Shown: piece after piece, positions 1 through 6,900 of the stretch
Numbering within the stretch: position 1 is the stretch's first letter
Layout: every line of letters begins with the position of its first letter
NCBI GenBank assembly: GCA_025057735.1
Contig: JANWUU010000203.1
Location: forward strand, 1-6,900
DNA: 6,900 nt
Source: Burkholderiaceae bacterium
GTDB lineage: Bacteria; Pseudomonadota; Gammaproteobacteria; Burkholderiales; Burkholderiaceae
Reading direction: 5' to 3'
The notes under the pieces: generated by a model
Told to the model about the DNA's origin: nothing
What the model saw: the letters and a program-made list of their open reading frames with translations, nothing else
Database searches by the model: none
Made by a program: the position numbers and the translations under genes

Positions 1-354
1 ATCGTCGGCCACCGCTCGCTGCATGCGGGCGATGTCGCCGCGCAGACGCGCGAGACGATGGTCAATTTGCGCACGATGGTCGAGGTCGCCAACGCCCGCC
101 TGGCGCAGCCGGCCTTCGCGCTCGATCGGCTGCATTGCACGGTGTACGTGCGCCGCCCCGAGGACGCGGCCACCGTGCGCGCCGAATTCGAAGCGGCGGT
201 CGGCACGGACTCACCGGCCGCGCGCAACGCGATCTACGCGCAGGCCGACGTGTGCCGCGCGGAGCTGCTCGTCGAGATCGAGGCAACCGGTGTGGCCGCC
301 AGCGGCGACTCGGTCCACCTGTGTGCTGCTTCGCCAGCTCCGACGCACTCATGA
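1..354 (+). CDS. Chorismatase (FkbO/Hyg5/XanB2 family), C-terminal part only
   Basis: This is the last 117 codons of a gene whose start lies left of the window; the frame is open from base 1 and ends at TGA 352-354. I recognise the chorismatase family, which hydrolyses chorismate to 3- or 4-hydroxybenzoate or to a dihydroxylated cyclohexadiene acid. The evidence is the IVGHRSLHAGD block (visible residues 1-11) followed by QTRETMVNL (15-23), VYVRRPED (48-55), and the terminal signature QADVCRAELLVEIEA (81-95), which carries the family's conserved acidic residues (E92, E94). The cysteine in that signature (visible residue 85) appears to sit where 3-hydroxybenzoate-forming members such as Hyg5 and XanB2 have cysteine. 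This suggests 3-hydroxybenzoate as product, used elsewhere for aryl-polyene pigments or as a quinone precursor. The tail after the signature (residues 96-117) is unrecognised and shows weaker GC3 bias. The family call is fairly firm; the subtype is inference. Confidence 0.8.
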   Translation: MVGHRSLHAGDVAAQTRETMVNLRTMVEVANARLAQPAFALDRLHCTVYVRRPEDAATVRAEFEAAVGTDSPAARNAIYAQADVCRAELLVEIEATGVAASGDSVHLCAASPAPTHS

Positions 355-641
355 CGGGTACCGCATAAATCCAAAAAATCTCGTTGCGACCGCAGGCAGT
401 CTGCCAACGCGCTGGAGATATCCAGTGCGAGGCTCGTCAGGGTCTGCCAGCACCGGGCGCGGGGCAGTCTCGGCGGCAGCTTATCTTTTGACGTCTTTGC
501 TGCGGCCGTTGCGATCAGGCGGCCGGCGAGAACGGCCGTCGCGCGGGTGGTTGCCGGTCGTGCCGCGGCCCATCGATGTACTGCGGCGGCACTTGCTGTG
601 GCAGGCACAGCGGCCGACCCCCAGCGTGAAGCGCTCCTCCG
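355..641. other. Intergenic region between convergent genes, no supported gene
   Basis: This stretch separates the chorismatase stop from the pirin stop, so both flanking genes point into it. ORFs cross it, but their translations are low-complexity arginine, alanine and proline strings typical of wrong frames in GC-rich DNA. It holds a short AT-richer patch around 360-380 with six A's at 373-378, which read as a T-tract on the minus strand. There is an imperfect hairpin at 409-416/421-428 (8 pairs including one G-T, loop GATA) and another at 519-525/533-539 (7 pairs, 7-nt loop). Neither hairpin is followed directly by a T-run, so I cannot call a classical terminator; a Rho-dependent or unstructured end for both genes is possible. 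No tRNA-like sequence is visible. Confidence 0.5.
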
Positions 642-1559
642 CTAGCGCGCGATGCGGCCGAAGCGCCCGGACTGGTAGTCGCGCACCGCCTCGACGATTT
701 CTTCCCGCGTGTTCATCACGAACGGGCCGTAGCGCGCCACCGGCTCGCGCAGCGGCTGACCCGCCAGCACCAGGGCGCGCGCGCCATCGGGCCCGGCGCG
801 CAGCGCGAGCGCCTCGCCACCCGACAGCAGCGCCAGGTCGCCGTCGGAGGCGGTGCGGCGCTGCGCGCCGATCTGCAACGCGCCGCCGAAGGCGTAGACG
901 CAGGCCGCCTGCGCCGGATCGACGGAGAGCGCAAGTTCCGCATCGCGGGCCAACCGCACATCAAGGTACGTCATCGGAGTGCGCGTCTGCGCGGCGCCCG
1001 CAACGCCCAGCGCGGCGCCGGCGATCACCTTGACGGTGGCGCGCCCATCGGCGCTGCGCCAGGTCGGCATCTCCGCTGCCCGCACATCCTGATAGCGCGG
1101 CGCGATGCGTTTGTCGCGCGCCGGCAGGTTGACCCAGAGCTGAAAGCCATGGACGCGCCCCCCGCGTTCGCGGATCCATTCAGCCGGCATCTCGGAGTGG
1201 ATCACGCCGTCGCCGGCGGTCATCCACTGCACGTCGCCGGGCCCGATGCGGCCGCGGTGGCCGGCGCTGTCCTCGTGCACGAATTCGCCTTCCAGCATGT
1301 AGGTGACGGTCTCGAAGCCGCGGTGCGGATGATCGGGCGCGCCCACCGCCTCGCCCGGTCCGTAGTCCGCCGGCCCCATTTCATCCAGCAGCAAAAATGG
1401 GTCGAACAAGTCGAGCTGCGGCGTCGGAAACGGCCTGCGAACGATGAAACCGCCGCCCTCGCGGGTGCGCTGCGCGTGCACGATGCGGTCGACTTCGCGA
1501 AGACGCATGGGCGTTGCGACGTCCTGGGGATGCTGGGAGACCGCATCTTGCCATGCCAC
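642..1559 (-). CDS. Pirin family protein (bicupin)
   Basis: A 305-residue protein matching the pirin family in length and layout. The N-terminal cupin holds FDPFLLLDEMGP (52-63), DHPHRGFETVTYMLEG (76-91), GPGDVQWMTAGDGVIHSE (107-123) and FQLWVNLP (139-146). The expected metal ligands are all present: H77, H79, H121 and E123. The C-terminal pirin domain ends with the usual phrase EPVARYGPFVMNTREEI (272-288). Known pirins bind Fe(II) or a similar metal; some bacterial ones are quercetin 2,3-dioxygenases and others act as regulators, so the substrate cannot be assigned. The listed start is GTG at 1559, 6 nt downstream of the DUF302-like gene's stop, which suggests an operon with translational coupling. 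An ATG 17 codons later (1508, protein MRLREVDRIV) is a credible alternative because family similarity begins about there. The stop is TAG at 642-644. Confidence 0.9.
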   Translation of the reverse strand: MAWQDAVSQHPQDVATPMRLREVDRIVHAQRTREGGGFIVRRPFPTPQLDLFDPFLLLDEMGPADYGPGEAVGAPDHPHRGFETVTYMLEGEFVHEDSAGHRGRIGPGDVQWMTAGDGVIHSEMPAEWIRERGGRVHGFQLWVNLPARDKRIAPRYQDVRAAEMPTWRSADGRATVKVIAGAALGVAGAAQTRTPMTYLDVRLARDAELALSVDPAQAACVYAFGGALQIGAQRRTASDGDLALLSGGEALALRAGPDGARALVLAGQPLREPVARYGPFVMNTREEIVEAVRDYQSGRFGRIAR

Positions 1560-1565
1560 GGCGTC

Positions 1566-2033
1566 TCACGGCCGCACCGTCGGCGCGACGACTTCGAACG
1601 GACGCGGCCGCGGCGCGCGCCCCGCGCCGTCGGAGGCCGGCCACGGCCAGGCCGCCGGCGAGGGCAGCCAACGGTCCTCGCGCGCAGCGGCGATGCCGAG
1701 CGCCGCCGCGGCGAAGGCAAGCGCGCTTTCCTCGCGCGCGCCGACCATCGTCACGCCTCCCGGCGCCTGCCAGACGACCAGCTTCAGCGCGCCATCGCCC
1801 GAGCCGATGCGCAGCGCATGCGTCGGCGGCAGCTGCAATCCCGCGGCGCGCGCCGCTGCCGCGTGATCGTCGTGCTGCACGCGCAGTCCACGCTGGCGGG
1901 CGGCGCTTTCGATGCGGGCGACCGTGTCCCCCACACCGTGGCGGCTGGCGAACGCCCGCGCATCCTGCGCCAGCGTCGCCTGCGCGCTCCACCAGAGCAG
2001 GAGCCCGACGGTGGCGCGCTCGAATGCAGACAT
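1566..2033 (-). CDS. Small exported DUF302-like protein
   Basis: A 155-residue protein starting at ATG 2031-2033 and ending at TGA 1566-1568. I prefer this start to the upstream in-frame ATG at 2075 because it begins a recognisable signal peptide: a hydrophobic stretch at residues 8-16 and an Ala-X-Ala-like site near A22 (ATLA then QDA). It also has a purine-rich GGGGGATGGA ribosome-binding stretch just upstream. Residues 35-100 resemble the DUF302 fold: a helix with VARIESAARQRGL, then VQHDDHAAAARAAGLQL and a core beta region ending in KLVVWQAPGGVTMVG. In DUF302 proteins the DHA-A--AGL phrase is typical. The family has no assigned function. The C-terminal 40 residues are proline- and arginine-rich and probably disordered. 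The gene lies immediately upstream of the pirin gene on the same strand, so the two are likely co-transcribed. The product is probably periplasmic, which makes direct contact with the cytosolic pirin unlikely. Confidence 0.7.
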   Translation of the reverse strand: MSAFERATVGLLLWWSAQATLAQDARAFASRHGVGDTVARIESAARQRGLRVQHDDHAAAARAAGLQLPPTHALRIGSGDGALKLVVWQAPGGVTMVGAREESALAFAAAALGIAAAREDRWLPSPAAWPWPASDGAGRAPRPRPFEVVAPTVRP

Positions 2034-2179
2034 GTTCCATCCCCCCGGTGCCACTGATCCTGGCCGTTTAGGCATGCCGACGCCGCGCCTGGTTCGGGGC
2101 TCGGATTACCCGGCATCGGCTACCCCGCGGCTACAATCGAATCACATGCACATGACAATCGTTTGGTCGGGACGTAACG
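2034..2179. promoter_or_regulatory. Divergent intergenic region between the DUF302/pirin unit and glnS
   Basis: The 146-nt gap separates two outward-facing genes and should contain promoters for both directions. On the plus strand a good -10 box is visible (listed separately). On the minus strand I see only a poor AT-richer candidate near 2067-2072 (TAAACG when read on that strand) and no convincing -35. I found no operator-like inverted repeat that I would defend and no T-box or riboswitch-like structure. Confidence 0.4.
2132..2137 (+). promoter_or_regulatory. Probable -10 box of the glnS promoter
   Basis: TACAAT differs from the sigma-70 consensus TATAAT at one position and sits 42 nt upstream of the glnS start, implying a leader of roughly 35 nt. 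No TTGACA-like -35 is present at 16-18 nt spacing (the expected positions read CCCGGC or similar), so the promoter rests on the -10 alone. An ATG at 2146 would fall almost at the predicted transcript start. Confidence 0.5.
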
Positions 2180-4273
<2,094 letters not shown>

Positions 4274-4316
4274 GGGCGGGCGGCGCACCCGGCGATCCGC
4301 GCGCGCGACGCGTCGT

Positions 4317-4331
4317 CGGGCCGGCGGCCCG
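4317..4331 (+). terminator. Short GC-only hairpin downstream of glnS, weak terminator candidate
   Basis: Six perfect pairs (CGGGCC with GGCCCG) close a 3-nt GGC loop 44 nt after the glnS stop and upstream of the yajC promoter. There is no T-tract after it, so intrinsic termination is doubtful; it may simply reflect base composition. Confidence 0.2.
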
Positions 4332-4363
4332 CGCACGGGCGCGCCTCGGCCGATCCCTAAACC

Positions 4364-4369
4364 TATAAT
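4364..4369 (+). promoter_or_regulatory. Consensus -10 box of the yajC-secD-secF promoter
   Basis: A perfect TATAAT stands out in the GC-rich gap 39 nt upstream of the yajC start. The -35 position at 17-nt spacing (4341-4346) reads GCGCCT and is poor. The box implies the operon begins here rather than being read through from glnS or from the tgt/queA genes that precede yajC in many bacteria. Confidence 0.6.
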
Positions 4370-4407
4370 GCGCCGCTTCCTTCACCCACGCCCCGCGGAG
4401 TCCCTGC

Positions 4408-4758
4408 ATGTGGTTCATTTCCGATGCGCTGGCGCAGACCGCGCCGGCGGCCCAGCCGGGCGGCGCGGAGTCGATGATGACTTCGCTCGCCTTCATGGTG
4501 CTGATCTTCGTGGTGTTCTATTTCCTGCTCATCCGGCCGCAGCAGAAACGGCAGAAGGAACACAAGGCGCTGATCGAGGGCTTGAACAAAGGCGACGAGG
4601 TGCTGACCGCCGGCGGCATCGTCGGCAAGATCACCGATCTGACCGACCAGTACATGACGCTGCAGATCGCCACCGTCGACAACAAGCCGGTGGAGATCTC
4701 GATGCAGCGCGCAGCGGTGCAGATGCTGCTGCCGAAAGGCACGATGAGATCCCTCTGA
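4408..4758 (+). CDS. yajC: YajC, SecDF-associated inner-membrane subunit of the preprotein translocase
   Basis: A 116-residue single-pass protein, close to E. coli YajC (110 residues). A short N-terminal segment containing SDALAQ (5-10) precedes one transmembrane helix at about 25-42 (SLAFMVLIFVVFYFLLI). The hallmark RPQQKRQKEH (43-52) marks the cytoplasmic face, followed by GDEVLTAGGIVGKI (62-75) in the small soluble domain. YajC copurifies with SecD and SecF and contacts the SecYEG channel, but is dispensable in E. coli and its exact role is unclear. The start ATG has GCGGAG upstream with GGAG at 4397-4400, 7 nt from the start. It is the first gene of the operon, 78 nt ahead of secD on the same strand. 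Confidence 0.95.
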   Translation: MWFISDALAQTAPAAQPGGAESMMTSLAFMVLIFVVFYFLLIRPQQKRQKEHKALIEGLNKGDEVLTAGGIVGKITDLTDQYMTLQIATVDNKPVEISMQRAAVQMLLPKGTMRSL

Positions 4759-4767
4759 CGCGGCCGC

Positions 4768-4793
4768 GGGCGGCCGTCTGGCGGCGGCCGCCC
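4768..4793 (+). other. Strong hairpin in the yajC-secD spacer
   Basis: GGGCGGCCG (4768-4776) pairs perfectly with CGGCCGCCC (4785-4793) around an 8-nt loop, TCTGGCGG. The 9-bp all-GC stem begins 9 nt after the yajC stop. No T-run follows, so it is not a normal terminator. It could act as a weak attenuator or as a stabiliser of processed yajC mRNA, or be a by-product of composition. Confidence 0.4.
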
Positions 4794-4836
4794 CCGCGCC
4801 CCGATCCGCCGAGCGGCCGCCGTCGACCTGCCGAAC

Positions 4837-6726
4837 ATGAACCGTTACGCCCTCTGGAAGTACATCGTCATCGCCGTGGCGCTGCTGCTCGGCGCCGTCT
4901 ACACGCTGCCGAATTTCTTCGGCGAGGCGCCGGCGGTGCAGGTGTCCTCGGCCAAGGCGACCGTCAAGGTCGAGCCGGCGCTGCTGGCGCGGGTGGAAGC
5001 GGCGCTGCAGGCCGCCGGCATCGAGCACGACGGCACCAGTTTCGATGTGGTCGGCTTGAATGCCACCGTGCGCGCGCGCTTCCGCGACACCGATACGCAG
5101 ATCCGCGCGCGCGACGTCATCGAACGGGCGCTGAATCCGGATCCGGCCGACCCCGCCTACGTGGTGGCGCTGAACCTGGTGCCGCGTACGCCGCACTGGC
5201 TGATCGCGCTGCGCGCGCTGCCGATGTACCTGGGATTGGACCTGCGCGGCGGCGTGCACTTCCTGCTGCAGGTGGACATGAAGGAGGCGGTGACCCGGCG
5301 CATGGAGGCCGTCGCCGGCGACCTGCGCACGCTGCTGCGCGAAAAGAACGTGCGCCATGGCGGCATCGTGCGCGACGGGCAGACGCTGGAGATTCGCTTC
5401 CGCGACAGCGACACGCGCGCGCGCGCCGCCGGCCTGATCCGCGACGCCAACCGCGACCTGGTGCTGCGCGAGGAGGGCGAGGGCGAGGCGGCGCGCCTGC
5501 TAGTGACGCTCAGCCCGACCGCCATCCGCGGCGTGCAGGAATACGCGCTGAAACAGAACATCACCACGCTGCACAACCGCATCAACGAGCTGGGCGTGGC
5601 CGAGCCGGTGATCCAGCAGCAGGGCGCGGACCGCGTGGTCGTGCAGTTGCCCGGCGTACAGGACACCGCCAAGGCGAAGGAGATCCTCGGCCGCACCGCG
5701 ACGCTGGAGATGCGGCTGCTGTGCGAATCGCCGGAGGACATGGCGGCCTTCGCCGCCGGCACGGTGCCTTTCGGCTGCGAGCGATACGTCGACCGCGAAG
5801 GACGGCCGCTGCTCGTCAAGCGACAGGTGATCATCACCGGCGAGAACCTGAACGACGCGCAGGCCGGTTTCGACAGCCAGACGCAGGAGCCGGCGGTGCA
5901 CCTGACGGTCGATGCGAAGGGCGCCCGCATCATCCGCGACGTCACGCGCGAAAACGTCGGCAAGCGGATGGCCATTTTGCTGTTCGAGAAAGGCAAGGGC
6001 GAGGTGGTCACGGCGCCGGTGATCCGCTCGGAGCTGGGCGCGCGCTTCCAAATTTCCGGCCGCATGACCACGCAGGAGGCCAACGACGTGGCGCTGCTGT
6101 TGCGCGCCGGGTCGCTGGCGGCGCCGATGGAGATCATCGAGGAGCGCACGATCGGCCCCAGCCTGGGGGCGGAGAACATCCGGCGCGGCTTCAACGCCAC
6201 GCTGTGGGGATTCACCGCCATCGCCGTCTTCATGGTCGTTTACTACGGCGTGTTCGGCGTCGTCTCGGTGATCGCGCTCGCCTCCAACCTGATGCTGCTG
6301 ATCGCGTTGCTGTCGCTGCTACAGGCCACCCTGACGCTGCCCGGCATTGCGGCGATCGCGCTCACCCTGGGCATGGCGATCGACGCCAACGTGCTGATCA
6401 ACGAGCGGGTGCGCGAGGAGCTGCGCAACGGCCGGCCGCCGCAGCACGCGATCCACGACGGCTACGAGAAAGCCTTCAACACCATCCTGGACTCCAACAT
6501 CACGACGCTGATCGCCGGCGTGGCGCTGCTCGCCTTCGGCTCCGGACCGGTGCGCGGTTTCGCCGTCGTGCACTGTCTGGGGATTTTGACCTCGATCTTC
6601 AGCGCGGTGTTCGTCTCGCGCGCGATCGTCAACCTGATCTACGGCTCGCGCAGGAAGCTGACCCGCATCAGCATCGGCCAGGTCTGGCGGCCCGACGCGG
6701 GGCAGGTCGCCCCGGAGACCAAGTAG
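4837..6726 (+). CDS. secD: SecD, protein-export membrane protein (RND superfamily)
   Basis: A 629-residue protein, slightly longer than E. coli SecD (615), with the usual layout. TM1 is at about 8-25, a large periplasmic region follows, and five C-terminal helices lie at about 455-600. Conserved elements are LGLDLRGGVHFL (132-143), the P1 block NITTLHNRINELGVAEP (241-257) with VVVQLPG (267-273), LRAGSLAAPMEI (422-433), TIGPSLG (438-444), and the TM4 motif GMAIDANVLINER (512-524). D516 is the equivalent of the essential proton-path aspartate (E. coli Asp519). With SecF it uses proton motive force to pull substrates out of SecYEG on the periplasmic side. The start gives MNRYALWKY, matching family N-termini, although no clear Shine-Dalgarno precedes it. 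Two cysteines, C296 and C314, lie in the periplasmic domain. The stop TAG overlaps the secF ribosome-binding site. Confidence 0.97.
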   Translation: MNRYALWKYIVIAVALLLGAVYTLPNFFGEAPAVQVSSAKATVKVEPALLARVEAALQAAGIEHDGTSFDVVGLNATVRARFRDTDTQIRARDVIERALNPDPADPAYVVALNLVPRTPHWLIALRALPMYLGLDLRGGVHFLLQVDMKEAVTRRMEAVAGDLRTLLREKNVRHGGIVRDGQTLEIRFRDSDTRARAAGLIRDANRDLVLREEGEGEAARLLVTLSPTAIRGVQEYALKQNITTLHNRINELGVAEPVIQQQGADRVVVQLPGVQDTAKAKEILGRTATLEMRLLCESPEDMAAFAAGTVPFGCERYVDREGRPLLVKRQVIITGENLNDAQAGFDSQTQEPAVHLTVDAKGARIIRDVTRENVGKRMAILLFEKGKGEVVTAPVIRSELGARFQISGRMTTQEANDVALLLRAGSLAAPMEIIEERTIGPSLGAENIRRGFNATLWGFTAIAVFMVVYYGVFGVVSVIALASNLMLLIALLSLLQATLTLPGIAAIALTLGMAIDANVLINERVREELRNGRPPQHAIHDGYEKAFNTILDSNITTLIAGVALLAFGSGPVRGFAVVHCLGILTSIFSAVFVSRAIVNLIYGSRRKLTRISIGQVWRPDAGQVAPETK

Positions 6727-6730
6727 GAGG
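6725..6730 (+). promoter_or_regulatory. secF ribosome-binding site overlapping the secD stop codon
   Basis: AGGAGG, the perfect anti-Shine-Dalgarno complement, lies 5 nt before the secF ATG and shares its AG with the secD TAG (6724-6726). Ribosomes finishing secD therefore end on the secF loading site, which favours coupled translation and matched SecD:SecF output. It contrasts with the poor sites of secD and glnS. Confidence 0.85.
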
Positions 6731-6735
6731 GCGCG

Positions 6736-6900
6736 ATGGAATTCTTCCGCATCCGCCGCACGATCCCGTTCATGCGCTATTCGCGCATCCTGAACGCGAT
6801 CTCGCTCGTCTCCTTCCTGATCGCGGTCGCCGTCCTCGCCACCCGCGGCCTGAACCTGTCGATCGAATTCACCGGCGGCACGGTGATGGAGATCTCCTAT
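6736..6900 (+). CDS. secF: SecF, protein-export membrane protein, N-terminal 55 residues only
   Basis: The gene starts at ATG 6736 and runs off the window end after 55 codons; full SecF proteins are about 310-320 residues. The visible part has a cytoplasmic N-terminus (MEFFRIRRTIPFMRYSRI, 1-18), TM1 at about 19-36, and the signature IEFTGGTVMEISY (43-55). The motif has Glu where E. coli SecF has Asp (DFTGG), as I recall for betaproteobacterial SecF. SecF pairs with SecD as a pseudo-symmetric RND-type half transporter. It lies 9 nt after the secD stop on a strong ribosome-binding site, so it belongs to the yajC-secD-secF operon. Confidence 0.95.
   Translation, partial: MEFFRIRRTIPFMRYSRILNAISLVSFLIAVAVLATRGLNLSIEFTGGTVMEISY

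Noticed and set aside
409..428. Intrinsic terminator for the chorismatase or pirin gene
   Set aside because: The 8-pair imperfect stem has no T-run directly after it on either strand. The A-tract at 373-378 would serve the minus strand but is about 30 nt beyond the stem and more than 260 nt past the pirin stop.
23..1033. 336-codon plus-strand frame crossing the chorismatase end, the intergenic gap and the pirin 3' half
   Set aside because: Arg/Pro/Ala low-complexity translation that overlaps two recognised genes in wrong frames.
1149..2057. 302-codon plus-strand frame opposite pirin and the DUF302-like gene
   Set aside because: The minus strand carries the pirin metal-binding motifs in this region; the plus-strand product is arginine-rich and unrecognised.
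4363..5358. 331-codon minus-strand frame opposite yajC and the start of secD
   Set aside because: It is antisense to two well-recognised genes and has a biased HRQG-rich composition with no family resemblance.
5157..6233. 358-codon minus-strand frame antisense to secD
   Set aside because: Ser/Arg/Thr-rich shadow translation with no domain; secD is certain on the other strand.

Overview
The window is very GC-rich DNA with a strong preference for G or C at third codon positions. It looks like an ordinary chromosomal stretch from a betaproteobacterium, most likely Burkholderiales. From memory of family sequences, the SecD and SecF N-termini (MNRYALWKY and MEFFRIRR), the SecF IEFTGG motif and the GlnRS wording resemble betaproteobacterial homologues far more than enterobacterial ones. 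An extra N-terminal segment in GlnRS resembles Comamonadaceae-type GlnRS. No database search was possible, so the placement is inference.

Layout, left to right. Positions 1-354 (+) hold the C-terminal end of a chorismatase (FkbO/Hyg5/XanB2-like) gene whose start lies outside the window. Positions 355-641 contain no gene I can support, only weak hairpins and one A-tract, between two convergent genes. A two-gene minus-strand unit follows: a small exported DUF302-like protein (2033 to 1566), then a pirin-family cupin (1559 to 642) that begins 6 nt after the stop of the first. A divergent promoter region (2034-2179) separates this pair from glnS (2180-4273, +), glutaminyl-tRNA synthetase. After a 134-nt gap with a TATAAT -10 box come yajC (4408-4758), secD (4837-6726) and the first 55 codons of secF (6736 to window end), the classic SecDF-YajC operon.

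How the genes work together. YajC, SecD and SecF form the inner-membrane complex that uses proton motive force to help pull preproteins through SecYEG. GlnRS is an independent housekeeping gene. The chorismatase fragment points to a hydroxybenzoate pathway upstream of the window. The pirin/DUF302 pair is accessory and its physiological role is unknown.

The observation most worth a second look is inside glnS. About 95 extra codons split the catalytic domain just before the MSK loop. The extra segment is bounded by an exact 9-nt direct repeat, CAGTACGAG. Removing one repeat copy plus the segment (285 nt, in frame) recovers a canonical GlnRS reading. I see no CRISPR, transposase, tRNA, rRNA or phage gene. 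Apart from the GlnRS insert, the window reads as conventional.
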